Assembly: GCA_016178705.1 (NCBI GenBank)
Contig: JACOST010000014.1
Location: 186,001-250,000 of the forward strand
Origin: Deltaproteobacteria bacterium
Lineage (GTDB): Bacteria; Desulfobacterota; Binatia; HRBIN30; JACQVA1
Direction: 5' to 3'
DNA length: 64,000 nt
The position numbers and the translations under genes are program-made. The stretch's first letter is position 1; each line of letters opens with the position of its first letter. The notes beneath the pieces were generated by a model, which ran no database searches, was not told where the DNA came from, and saw nothing but the letters and a program-made list of their open reading frames with translations. Of this stretch, positions 25,433 to 33,475 are shown piece after piece.

Positions 25433-25912
25433 ATGAAGGTCGAACAAATCATGAAACGACCGGTCAACACCTGTACCCCTCGCGACACACTCAACACCGC
25501 CGCCAAGATCATGTGGGACCACGATTGCGGCTGCGTCCCGATAGTCGAAGACGGGCGCTTGGTCGGCATGCTGACGGACCGGGACATCTGCATGGCGGCA
25601 TACACCCAAGGCGCGCCGCTCACTGGCCTCGAAGTGTGGAAGGCGATGAGCAATGTGGTCCACATCTGCCGGCCAAGCGACACCCTAGCCGTGGCAGAAC
25701 GATTGATGCAGACGCACGGCATTCGGCGCCTGCCCATCGTCGACTCAGATGGTCGCCTCGTCGGCCTGTTGTCGCTCAGCGACATCGCACTGGAAGGTGT
25801 GCGCGAGCGCAGCGGCAAGGCCAAACGGCAAATCAGTGCCGACGAGGTGGCCCGTACGCTGGGAAGCATTTGCGAACCCCGCGAATCGACCAGTCTCGCG
25901 ACCGCGGCCTGA
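25433..25912 (+). CDS. CBS-domain pair protein
   Basis: A protein of 159 aa with a strong GGGAGG upstream of the ATG at 25433. Two tandem CBS motifs: residues ~8-62 (VEQIMKRPVNTC ... VPIVEDGRLVGMLTDRDI) and ~75-130 (HGIRRLPIVDSDGRLVGLLSLSDIA). Such stand-alone pairs bind adenine nucleotides and act as energy or stress sensors. It sits at the head of a run with a universal stress protein and RNA-repair genes. Partner unknown. Confidence 0.9.
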   Translation: MKVEQIMKRPVNTCTPRDTLNTAAKIMWDHDCGCVPIVEDGRLVGMLTDRDICMAAYTQGAPLTGLEVWKAMSNVVHICRPSDTLAVAERLMQTHGIRRLPIVDSDGRLVGLLSLSDIALEGVRERSGKAKRQISADEVARTLGSICEPRESTSLATAA

Positions 25913-25935
25913 GCGCCGCGGCAGAAGCGGCGACC

Positions 25936-26850
25936 ATGCGCGCAACCGAGTTGTTACACGTGTTGGTATTGGCGGGCGGGGACGGCACGCGGCTGCAAGA
26001 GCTAACGCGCGAGCTGACCGGCGCGCCCATTCCCAAGCAGTATTGCCGACTGCTCGGCGAGCGCTCGTTGTTAGAAGAGACAGTGGAGCGCGCGCGTCAC
26101 ATAGTACCGCCGGCGCGAACCGTGGTCGTTATCAATCACGATCATCTGCCGATCGTCGGCGAACAGTTGCGCGGCGTGCCGCCGCACAACATCTTTGTGC
26201 AGCCCTGTGGTCGTGATACCGGCCCCGGGTTGCTGTTCGCCTTACGCCAGCTCGCACAGCGTGATCGGACCACCATCGTGGCGATGATGCCGAGCGACCA
26301 CTATGTCGGCGACAACCGAGCCTTTGCCGCCCACGTTGAGCACGCCGCGCAGATTGTCAGAGCGCATCCGCGCAAAGTCGCCGTGCTGGGAATCCGTCCC
26401 GACCGGGCCGAACCCGGGCTCGGCTACATCATGCCATCGACGCGCGTGCGTGGTGTGGCGAACGCGTTCCGGGTGGCGGCATTTCAGGAGAAGCCGACGG
26501 CCGAGTCTGCCAGGAAGCTGATCGAGAACGGCGCGCTGTGGAACTCGTTTGTCCTGGTCTTCCGAGTCGATCGCATGCTGGAACTGATTGAGCAGGCCGC
26601 GCCATGCGAAACCGCCCGCTTGCGCGCAGCGACAGAAAGTCCTCACGACCTCGCCGCAGGGTACCGCGCGCTGGCGCCATGGAACTTCTCGACTCAGGTC
26701 TTGGCCCGCATCACCGAACATCTCGTCGCCGTCCGCGTCGACGATATTCATTGGAGCGATTGGGGCACGCGGGAATCGATCGAGCAGACGCTCCACGCAC
26801 TCAGACGCGTGCCGCCGTGGCGCACGCACGCGCAACCGCACGCGGCGTAA
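25936..26850 (+). CDS. Mannose-1-phosphate guanylyltransferase-like nucleotidyltransferase
   Basis: A protein of 304 aa. It has the sugar-nucleotide transferase loop LAGGDGTRLQELT (residues ~12-25), PKQYCRLLGERSLLEET, the PSDHY metal site, and FQEKPT/NSFVLVFRV characteristic of ManC-type GDP-mannose pyrophosphorylases. It lacks the C-terminal mannose-6-phosphate isomerase domain of bifunctional ManC. It probably makes GDP-mannose or a related NDP-sugar for glycans. It starts 23 bp after the CBS gene. Confidence 0.82.
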   Translation: MRATELLHVLVLAGGDGTRLQELTRELTGAPIPKQYCRLLGERSLLEETVERARHIVPPARTVVVINHDHLPIVGEQLRGVPPHNIFVQPCGRDTGPGLLFALRQLAQRDRTTIVAMMPSDHYVGDNRAFAAHVEHAAQIVRAHPRKVAVLGIRPDRAEPGLGYIMPSTRVRGVANAFRVAAFQEKPTAESARKLIENGALWNSFVLVFRVDRMLELIEQAAPCETARLRAATESPHDLAAGYRALAPWNFSTQVLARITEHLVAVRVDDIHWSDWGTRESIEQTLHALRRVPPWRTHAQPHAA

Positions 26851-26873
26851 CGTCCAGAGGGGACACCAGAGCG

Positions 26874-27410
26874 ATGCCGAAGGGAAAAGGACTGATCCGC
26901 AGCTTGAACCGGCAGGGTACGCGCCCGGACAAGACGCCGCGCGGCGCGGTCAAGGCTGCGCCGTTGGCGGATCCGACCGTATGTCAACGCTGTGGGGCGA
27001 TCTACGCGCACCGCACGTGGCGGCGCAATCACAAGGCCACCATGGCGCTCTTCGATCGCGCCGCGTGGACGGTGTGCCCCGGCTGCCAGCAAGTCGAAGC
27101 CGGGCAGTATTTCGGACGCGTGCTGATCCGCGGCGCGTACGCGCTGGCCAACGAGACCACCTTGCGACAGCGCATCCGCAACGTCGATGCGCGCGCCCGC
27201 GTCACCCAGCCGGAGCGTCGCGTGATTTCGGTCGCACGCGAGGGCGCCGTCCTGGAAGTGCTCACCACTTCGCAGAAGCTCGCGCATCGGATCGTGCACG
27301 AGTTGAAGAAAGCGTTCCGCGGTCGTGCCGCGTACCACTGGTCGGATGACGATGGCAGCCTGATCGCCACCTGGCAACGTGACGACGCACCGCCGGCCCG
27401 TGCGCGCTAG
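26874..27410 (+). CDS. Zinc-ribbon protein, BCAM0308/NMD3-like
   Basis: A protein of 178 aa, preceded by AGAGGGG. Two CxxC pairs (VCQRCGAIY and VCPGCQQ, ~33 residues apart) form a zinc ribbon resembling the N-terminal NMD3 domain; the rest is basic and alpha/beta (VISVAREGAVLEVLTTSQKLAHRIVHELKKAF). The family is of unknown function, but RNA or ribosome binding is plausible from the NMD3 resemblance and from its position just before the stress protein and RtcB-archease genes. Confidence 0.72.
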   Translation: MPKGKGLIRSLNRQGTRPDKTPRGAVKAAPLADPTVCQRCGAIYAHRTWRRNHKATMALFDRAAWTVCPGCQQVEAGQYFGRVLIRGAYALANETTLRQRIRNVDARARVTQPERRVISVAREGAVLEVLTTSQKLAHRIVHELKKAFRGRAAYHWSDDDGSLIATWQRDDAPPARAR

Positions 27411-27428
27411 GCTTCTTGGAGGACAGCA

Positions 27429-27881
27429 ATGACGATCAAACAGATTCTGGTCCCGGTCGACTTCTCTGAGCCCTCGCTGGCTGGACTCGACTACGCGATC
27501 GAATTGAGTCGCACGTTCAAAGCCTCACTGTTGGTTCTGTTCGTCGTCGAAGTCATCTACTACGCCGGCGAAAGCTTGGGGCTGTTACTCGACGACCAGC
27601 GCCGCCGCGCTCGCGCCGATTTGGATCGGTTGGCGGGGGCGCTGGCGAAGCGGCGCGTGAAGTTCGACACGCTGCTCGAAACCGGCTTGCCCGCGCAGGC
27701 GATCGCCGACACCGCGCACAAACGCAAGATCGATCTGATCGTGATGGCCACCCACGGCCGCACCGGCCTGTCGCACATGCTGCTCGGCAGCGTTGCCGAG
27801 CGCGTCGTGCGCACGGCCGCGTGTCCGGTGTTGACGATCCCTACTCACAAGTCCTCCCGCCGCGCCGCGACCAAGCGCTAG
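27429..27881 (+). CDS. Universal stress protein (UspA family)
   Basis: A protein of 150 aa with GGAGG ahead of the ATG. One Usp domain: KQILVPVDFSEPS at the N-terminus and the ATP-binding loop MATHGRTGLSHMLLGSVAERVVRTAACPVLTI, with the G-x2-G-x9-G(S) pattern that marks ATP-binding Usp proteins. It lies 18 bp after the zinc-ribbon gene and ahead of rtcB, consistent with a stress-response transcription unit. Confidence 0.93.
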   Translation: MTIKQILVPVDFSEPSLAGLDYAIELSRTFKASLLVLFVVEVIYYAGESLGLLLDDQRRRARADLDRLAGALAKRRVKFDTLLETGLPAQAIADTAHKRKIDLIVMATHGRTGLSHMLLGSVAERVVRTAACPVLTIPTHKSSRRAATKR

Positions 27882-27955
27882 CGCTCCTATCGGCGTCCGG
27901 AGGATCATCGCGGCGGCGCTTGCTCCGCGGCCCGGCGAGTGCCACGACACAGACC

Positions 27956-29413
27956 GTGGCCGTCCCCAAAAGTATCCGACGCATTGCGGACAGTGTGTGG
28001 GAGGTGCCGCTGACGCTGCGGCCGGGGATGCGTGTGCCGGTACGCATCTGCGCCACCGAAGCGTTGCTGCACGCGATGGACGACCAGGTGTTCACGCAGG
28101 CGGCGAACGTCGCCACACTCCCCGGCATCGTCGGCGCCAGCTTCGTCATGCCCGATGCGCACTGGGGCTATGGGTTCCCCATCGGTGGCGTCGCCGCGAT
28201 GGATCCCGCAACCGGCGTGATCTCGCCCGGCGGCATCGGCTTCGACATCAATTGCGGCATGCGGTTGGTGCTGACCGACCTCACGCTCGAAGAGGTGCAG
28301 CCGAAACCGCGCACGCTGATCGACTTACTCTACGAGCGCGTGCCGACCGGTGTCGGTTGCCGCGGGTTCGTGAAACTGTCGCAGTCGGAATTCGCCGAGG
28401 TGCTCGAGCGCGGTGCCGGCTGGTGCGTGCGCAACGGGTACGGCACCGCCGATGATCTCGCGCGCACCGAAGAGCATGGCTGCTTACGCGGCGCCGATGC
28501 CTCCTGTGTCAGCCCGCGCGCCATCGAGCGCGGCTATCAGCAGATCGGCACCCTCGGATCGGGCAATCACTACTTGGAGATTCAGGTCGCGCGGCCGGAA
28601 CACGTCGTCGACGCGCCGCTGGCCGCACAGCTCGGGATCACACAGCCGAATCAGATCGCGGTCATGTTTCATTGCGGCAGCCGCGGCTTCGGTCACCAGG
28701 TAGCGAGCGACTACCTGCAGATCTTCTTGCACGCGATGAAGACGAAGTACGGATTGGAAATCATCGATCGCGAACTCGCGTGCGCCCCATTCATGTCGGA
28801 CGAAGGGCAGCGGTACTTCGCAGCCATGCAGTGTGCCGCCAACATGTCGTTCGCCAATCGCCAGGTGATCCTCCACCGCATCCGCGAAGTGTTCGGCCAC
28901 GTGTTCGGTCGTGACCCGAACGATCTCGGCCTGCGCATGGTGTACGACGTGGCGCACAACACCGCCAAGCTTGAAGACCACGTCGTCGACGGCACGCGGC
29001 GACAGCTGCTGGTGCATCGCAAAGGGGCGACGCGCGCGTTCGGACCCGGCATGGCCGGCTTGCCGCCCGAGTATCAGCAGACCGGGCAACCGGTGATCAT
29101 CGGTGGGAGCATGGAAACGGGGTCGTACTTACTGACCGGCCTGGCAAGCGGCGCCGACACATTTTTCAGCACCGCGCACGGCAGCGGCCGCACCATGAGC
29201 CGAACGAAAGCGAAGAAGTCGTACCACGGCCGCGAGCTGCAGCGCAGCATGGAGGCGCGCGGCATCTACGTGCGCACGGCGTCGTATGCCGGCCTCGCCG
29301 AGGAAGCCGGCGGCGCTTACAAAGACATCGACGCCGTGGTCGAGGCCACCGAGCGCGCGGGCCTGAGCCACGGGGTGGTCCGCTTCACGCCGATCGGCAA
29401 CGTCAAAGGCTGA
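27956..29413 (+). CDS. rtcB: RNA-splicing/repair ligase RtcB
   Basis: A protein of 485 aa. It joins RNA 2',3'-cyclic phosphate or 3'-phosphate ends to 5'-OH using GTP and Mn2+. Motifs: PDAHWGYGFPIGG, SPGGIGFDINCGMRL (metal Cys/Asp), GTLGSGNHYLE, MFHCGSRGFGHQ, HNTAKLE and the AHGSGR loop whose His takes GMP. Length is standard. The start is uncertain: GTG 27956 gives the usual N-terminus, but no clear ribosome site precedes it and the frame stays open upstream into the usp gene. It is followed 8 bp later by archease, its activator. Confidence 0.93.
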   Translation: MAVPKSIRRIADSVWEVPLTLRPGMRVPVRICATEALLHAMDDQVFTQAANVATLPGIVGASFVMPDAHWGYGFPIGGVAAMDPATGVISPGGIGFDINCGMRLVLTDLTLEEVQPKPRTLIDLLYERVPTGVGCRGFVKLSQSEFAEVLERGAGWCVRNGYGTADDLARTEEHGCLRGADASCVSPRAIERGYQQIGTLGSGNHYLEIQVARPEHVVDAPLAAQLGITQPNQIAVMFHCGSRGFGHQVASDYLQIFLHAMKTKYGLEIIDRELACAPFMSDEGQRYFAAMQCAANMSFANRQVILHRIREVFGHVFGRDPNDLGLRMVYDVAHNTAKLEDHVVDGTRRQLLVHRKGATRAFGPGMAGLPPEYQQTGQPVIIGGSMETGSYLLTGLASGADTFFSTAHGSGRTMSRTKAKKSYHGRELQRSMEARGIYVRTASYAGLAEEAGGAYKDIDAVVEATERAGLSHGVVRFTPIGNVKG

Positions 29414-29421
29414 ACGCTCGC

Positions 29422-29862
29422 ATGCCCTACGAGTACGTCGAAGACGGCGTCACCAGCGACGTCACGTTCCACGCGTGGGGACGCGACCTCGACGAACTCT
29501 TCGCCGCCGCGGCCGACGCGACGGCGAATGTGATGGTGGCCTCACTCGATTCCGTTCGCCCGCTGGTCAGCCGCACGGTGTCGCTGAGCGCAGACGCGCT
29601 CGACCTCCTCCTGATGCGCTTGCTCGACGAACTCATCTTCTACAAGGACGCCGAGGGCCTGCTCCTCCGCGCGTGCGGGGTCCACGTCACGGCGACGGAC
29701 AACACTTCTCACCTCCCTCAGCTGACGGCGGAGTTACGCGGCGAACCGATCGACCTCACTCGCCATGAGATGCTGGCTGACGTAAAGGCGGTCACCCTCC
29801 ACGGACTGCGGGTCGAAGTAGTCGAGGGCGCTGCTCATGCTCGTGTAACGCTGGATGTGTGA
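29422..29862 (+). CDS. Archease, RtcB activator
   Basis: A protein of 146 aa, full length for the family. It opens YEYVEDGVTSDVTFHAWG, with the conserved acidic residues for Ca2+/Mn2+ binding, and contains LLMRLLDELIFYKDAEGLLL and a C-terminal KAVTLHGLRVE block. Archease speeds RtcB guanylylation and broadens its NTP use. Its 3' end overlaps the convergent small gene by 71 bp. Together with rtcB it forms the RNA-repair module. Confidence 0.92.
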   Translation: MPYEYVEDGVTSDVTFHAWGRDLDELFAAAADATANVMVASLDSVRPLVSRTVSLSADALDLLLMRLLDELIFYKDAEGLLLRACGVHVTATDNTSHLPQLTAELRGEPIDLTRHEMLADVKAVTLHGLRVEVVEGAAHARVTLDV

Positions 29863-30211
29863 GCACCCGCCGGGCTTGTCGGCGCTCCCATTGCCGCAGA
29901 CCCTGGCGGAGGAAATCCGGATCGAGGTCCAACGCATGACAGAGGTTCTCGAAGGAAAACGGTTCGCTCTGATCGCGATGCCAGATCCACTCGTCGGCGT
30001 CGATCGCCAGCCGTCGCTGTCCGCGATTGTAGACGAAGCGATATTTCTGGAAGCAATGGATCGCGTCTTCGAGCACTGCGAGCATGAGTGCACGCTCCCC
30101 GGTGGCCACTTCGCCGCGCCGCGCGAGCAGTTGCACCGGAAGAAGCAAGTCGGGCTCATGTTCGAGCCCACGTCCAACTGTGATTGATTCGGTCACCGCT
30201 CTACGAGTCAT
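29792..30211 (-). CDS. Conserved hypothetical protein, 139 aa
   Basis: The core GERALMLAVLEDAIHCFQKY followed by IDADEWIWHRDQSEPFSFENLCHALDLDPDFLRQGLRQW resembles a small family common in Deltaproteobacteria-type genomes, sometimes found beside regulators; its function is not known. It looks all-helical and soluble. The ATG at 30211 is chosen; the frame is open to 30322, but those codons look non-coding. The 3' end overlaps archease antisense, so the last ~25 residues may be a frame extension. Confidence 0.65.
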   Translation of the reverse strand: MTRRAVTESITVGRGLEHEPDLLLPVQLLARRGEVATGERALMLAVLEDAIHCFQKYRFVYNRGQRRLAIDADEWIWHRDQSEPFSFENLCHALDLDPDFLRQGLRQWERRQARRVLTHPALHEHEQRPRLLRPAVRGG

Positions 30212-30515
30212 GACGATCGCCAGCAAGTGCAAGCCCTGCGCCACGGCTCCTTCATCCGTTTCAGGTCGGCGGCGCGCCCCGTTGATTCCTAATGATGACA
30301 GTTCACGTACGTAATATCCCAACTGTGAGTAAGGATAGACGCGGCATTGCCCCTAGGGTGTGAGCTGCGTCAGCTCGATAAGAAATGTGCGACAGGGCGA
30401 ACACAGTAGCTACGCCATGCTCACATCAGAAGCAGCAAGGCGCTACGCTGCCGAGCAAAGCAGCACCGTTCACGAAAGCGTGCAGGGTCGCGCTGCGAGT
30501 GAGATCGGTGCGCGC
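30212..30515. other. Intergenic stretch without recognisable gene
   Basis: 304 bp between the small conserved gene and the hybrid kinase gene, both on the minus strand. It holds a small hairpin GAGCTG-CGT-CAGCTC at ~30362 and an AT-richer patch with ACGTACGT at ~30304 that could belong to a promoter for the small gene. Weak plus-strand reading frames here lack protein-like composition. Confidence 0.5.
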
Positions 30516-32006
30516 CTACTTCGTGGCGGGCGCTGGGCCTTCCGACTCGTCTTCGGCATGCGGGATGGTCGCGATCACGATGGTGCCGCGCTCGGGCACA
30601 CCGTGGATGGTGACGTCGCCACCGAGGTGCAGCGCGCGCTCGCGCATGCCGAGCAGGCCGAGCGCGTTGGGATCAAGCCGCGCGGCATCACTAATCCCGA
30701 TGCCATCGTCGGCCACATTCAGGTAAACGCGCCCCGCCTCGTCGCGGAGCACCACGCGGACGTGCGTGGCGCTCGCGTGCCGGGCCACGTTGGTCAACGT
30801 TTCTTGAAAGATGCGGAACAATGCTGTGGCGGCCAGCTGTGGTACCTGGTTGCATCCCGGATTCATCTCCAGCACGCAGCGAATGCCGGTGCGCGCTTGG
30901 AACTCTCGCGCTTGCCACTCGATGGCGGCGGGCAAGCCGAGGTCGTCGAGGACTCCCGGTCGCAAGTCGCTGGCGATGCGACGAATCGCGTGAATGGTCG
31001 AATCGATGTGACGTCCCATCGCGTCGATTCGAGTGCGCACGTCGTCGGTTTCGGATGCCGGCGGCAGACCACGGCGCAGCAACGCCAGGTCGATCTTCAA
31101 GGCGGTGAGTGCCTGCCCCAGTTCGTCGTGTAGCTCGCGCGCGATGCGGGCGCTCTCGTCGTCACGCACGTGCTGGAGTCGCCCGGAGAGTGCCCGCAGT
31201 TGCTCTTGCGAGCGCTTGAGGTCGCTCTCGCCGGATTTGCGCTCGGTGATATCGACTGCCGAACCGATGAAACCGCTGAGCGTACCGTCGGCCTCGAGGC
31301 GCGGAGTCCCCGAGGTCAGCAGCCAGCGATAGGTGCTGTCGGCGCGGCACGCGCGGTATTCGACCGTGAAGCTCCGCCGCTCATTGAAGGCGTCGACGGA
31401 GGCTTTCAGTAGACGCTCACGGTCGTCGGGATGAACGGCCGTGAGCCAGCCTTCGCCGAGTTCTGCCTCTAGCGGGCGGCCAGTGAATTCCGTCCACCGC
31501 TGATTCAGATAGATGCAGCGCCCATCTGAGCCGGTGACCCAGATCATTACCGGCGCGGTATCGGCCATCAGGCGGAAGCGTTGCTCGCTCTCGCGTAAGG
31601 CGGCCTCGGCGCGCCGATGCGCCCGGCGCACCTCGGCCTCGTGCAGCTCGCGCTGCACGGCGGGCACCAGTCGCGCCAACCGGTGCTTGCTGATGAAGTC
31701 GTGTGCGCCGGCCTTCATGGCACCGACCGCGAATTCCTCGCCAACCTCACCGGAGACGATGATGATCGGCACCTCGCACTGCAGTTCCCCGAGCAATTGC
31801 AAGGCAGCGGGCGCGCTGAGCTGTGGCATCACCCAATCGCAGGTGACGAGATCCCACGATTCAGCCGTGAACGCGGTTCGCAACGCCTCCGCAGTTTCCA
31901 CGCGGGCCGCCGTCGCATCATAGCCGCCGCGCCGCAGCTCGTATAACAAGAGGCTGGCGTCGTCTTCGTTATCTTCGATCAGCAACACTCGCAGCGGTGT
32001 GGCCAT
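30516..32006 (-). CDS. Receiver-PAS-HisKA_3 hybrid sensor kinase
   Basis: A protein of 496 aa, soluble. Receiver domain residues 1-120 (LLIEDNEDD, phospho-Asp in TCDWVMP, VSGEVGE, FISKHRLARL). A coiled linker and a PAS domain (~145-260, with HPDDRERL) follow. The HisKA_3 dimerisation helix has the acceptor His in RIARELHDELGQAL, as in NarX/DesK kinases, and the HATPase has DDGIGI and LGLLGMRERA. It lies 33 bp downstream of the transketolase C-half, in the same minus-strand run. A NarL-type regulator would be the expected partner; none is adjacent. Confidence 0.88.
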   Translation of the reverse strand: MATPLRVLLIEDNEDDASLLLYELRRGGYDATAARVETAEALRTAFTAESWDLVTCDWVMPQLSAPAALQLLGELQCEVPIIIVSGEVGEEFAVGAMKAGAHDFISKHRLARLVPAVQRELHEAEVRRAHRRAEAALRESEQRFRLMADTAPVMIWVTGSDGRCIYLNQRWTEFTGRPLEAELGEGWLTAVHPDDRERLLKASVDAFNERRSFTVEYRACRADSTYRWLLTSGTPRLEADGTLSGFIGSAVDITERKSGESDLKRSQEQLRALSGRLQHVRDDESARIARELHDELGQALTALKIDLALLRRGLPPASETDDVRTRIDAMGRHIDSTIHAIRRIASDLRPGVLDDLGLPAAIEWQAREFQARTGIRCVLEMNPGCNQVPQLAATALFRIFQETLTNVARHASATHVRVVLRDEAGRVYLNVADDGIGISDAARLDPNALGLLGMRERALHLGGDVTIHGVPERGTIVIATIPHAEDESEGPAPATK

Positions 32007-32039
32007 GCGGCTCGAATGCGATGTTGATAACCGGGCGCC

Positions 32040-32957
32040 CTATGCGAGCAGCTCGCGTGCCGCTCGCACGATGCCGTCGGCGTCGATGCCGTGAATGCGC
32101 AAGAGATCGGGATAGGGTTCGACTTCCGTGCAAAATACATCGCGCACGCCCACCCGCCGCAAGCGGCCGACACCCAACTCGGCGATCACCTCGGCGACCG
32201 CGCCACCGAGGCCGCCGATCACCGAGTGTTCTTCGGCGGTAACTAGCCGCCCGGTCTCGCGCGCGGCGCGTTCGATCGCCGTGCGATCGAGCGGTTTGAG
32301 CGTGTGCACGTTGAGCACGCGCGCACTGATGCCGTCGGTTTTGAGCAGGTCATGCGCCGCCAGCGCAGACGCGACTGGCGCGCCGGTGGCGATGAGAGTC
32401 AGGTCTTTGCCCTCGCGCATCGTCACCACTTCGCCGATGCGAAACGGCGCATCGTAGCCGTCGATCGAGCCGAGGAAACCGAGGCGCACGTAAACCGGAC
32501 CATCGCTGGCTGCGGCCGCGCGCACGGCACGGGTGGCCTCGTTCGCATCGGCGGGCGACAGGATGGTCAGCCCCGGGATCGTCCGCAGCAGAGCGATGTC
32601 TTCCATCGCGTGGTGCGTGGCGCCCCACGGCCCGGCTTCGAGACCCGCGAACGGGGCGAGGATCTTCACGTTGTTGCGGTTGTACGCGCAGTCGTCGCGA
32701 ATCTGTTCGAAGCCGCGCATGGAGACGAACGGCGCCATCGCGATCACGAACGGCAGCTTGCCGGCGTGCGCCAGCCCGGCTGCGACCCCGACGAGGTTCT
32801 CTTCGCTGATGCCGACATCAAAGTGGCGCGTGGGGAAGCGTTCGGTGAACGCGCCGACCGGTCCGAAGTCCTGCGTCACCAACACCACGTGGGGGTTGTG
32901 CTCCGCCAGTTCTACCAACACATCGGCCGACGACATGGCTGCGACGTACCCGCTCAT
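32040..32957 (-). CDS. Transketolase, C-terminal subunit
   Basis: A protein of 305 aa covering the pyrimidine-binding and C-terminal domains of a split transketolase. The features SEENLVGVAAGLAHAGKLPFV (catalytic Glu of the Pyr domain), FAGLEAGPWGATHHAMEDIA and VTAEEHSVIGGLGGAVAE are typical of half-size TktB subunits. The ATG at 32957 has AGGAGG directly upstream, preferred over the GTG at 32963. It works with the N-terminal subunit encoded at 33474-34277, from which it is separated by a 505-bp inserted cassette. Substrate (pentose phosphates or a specialised ketol) not determined. Confidence 0.88.
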   Translation of the reverse strand: MSGYVAAMSSADVLVELAEHNPHVVLVTQDFGPVGAFTERFPTRHFDVGISEENLVGVAAGLAHAGKLPFVIAMAPFVSMRGFEQIRDDCAYNRNNVKILAPFAGLEAGPWGATHHAMEDIALLRTIPGLTILSPADANEATRAVRAAAASDGPVYVRLGFLGSIDGYDAPFRIGEVVTMREGKDLTLIATGAPVASALAAHDLLKTDGISARVLNVHTLKPLDRTAIERAARETGRLVTAEEHSVIGGLGGAVAEVIAELGVGRLRRVGVRDVFCTEVEPYPDLLRIHGIDADGIVRAARELLA

Positions 32958-32970
32958 GGACACCTCCTAC

Positions 32971-33475
32971 GATTGCGGATTGGGGAACTCGGAATGCGGA
33001 ATGCGGAGTTCGGAATGCGGAATGTTTGAATGGTGATCATGCGCGTCGTTTGTTTTGTCTAGCGGTCTTGATCGACGAGACGGTCATGGCGACCAGTTCG
33101 TTGGCCTCGGTGAGCAGCGTGGCAACGCGTTCCGGTCGTGCCAGTCGTGATTCGACGAGTAGCTCCATCCAATAGATCGACTCGTGCGCTTCTTCCTCAA
33201 CGACTCCCATCTTCGCCACAAAATCAGCCCTCGACCGTGCGCGACAGGCCGCGCGGTAGTTCGCGCCGACAGAGGTGCCACACCGCAACAGTCGTCTACC
33301 GATCACATCGCCCGTTCGGCCCACCGGCAACTCTTTCACGAGATCGATCACGCGCAGCGCAAACACTCTGGTCCGACGCTGCAACTCAAGGCTAGCCATT
33401 CACTCCGCATTCCAAATTCAGTATCCCAAATTCCGCATTCCGCATTCCCCATTCCGCATTCGGCACTCCGCAATC
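32971..33475. mobile_element. Inverted-repeat-bounded four-helix-bundle cassette
   Basis: A 505-bp segment with perfect 9-bp inverted ends GATTGCGGA (32971-32979) and TCCGCAATC (33467-33475). Each end continues into iterated GGAATGC/GCATTCC units (to ~33033 on the left, from ~33397 on the right), the two arrays being inverse to each other. The only gene inside encodes a four-helix-bundle protein. The right end touches the stop codon of the transketolase N-half; the left end stops just before the Shine-Dalgarno site of the C-half. No transposase is present. Confidence 0.7.
33037..33399 (-). CDS. Four-helix-bundle protein (23S rRNA intervening-sequence/S23 family)
   Basis: A protein of 120 aa. 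It shows the family layout: LELQRRTRVFALRVIDLVKELP, then the signature GTSVGANYRAACRARSRADFVAKMGVVEEEAHESIYWMELL, and a last helix with a basic tail (QNKRRA). The family is encoded in 23S rRNA intervening sequences, and relatives include Avd of diversity-generating retroelements. It forms pentameric, nucleic-acid-binding bundles in known cases. It is the sole gene of the inverted-repeat cassette and is co-oriented with the transketolase operon. Biological role unknown. Confidence 0.88.
   Translation of the reverse strand: MASLELQRRTRVFALRVIDLVKELPVGRTGDVIGRRLLRCGTSVGANYRAACRARSRADFVAKMGVVEEEAHESIYWMELLVESRLARPERVATLLTEANELVAMTVSSIKTARQNKRRA

Noticed and set aside
30360-31133. Plus-strand gene opposite the receiver-PAS kinase
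   Set aside because: Antisense shadow; no motifs, and the minus strand has full receiver, PAS and kinase signatures.
32971-33475. GGAATGC arrays read as a CRISPR
   Set aside because: Units are 7-8 bp, irregular, without unique spacers or cas genes, and the two arrays are inverse to each other.
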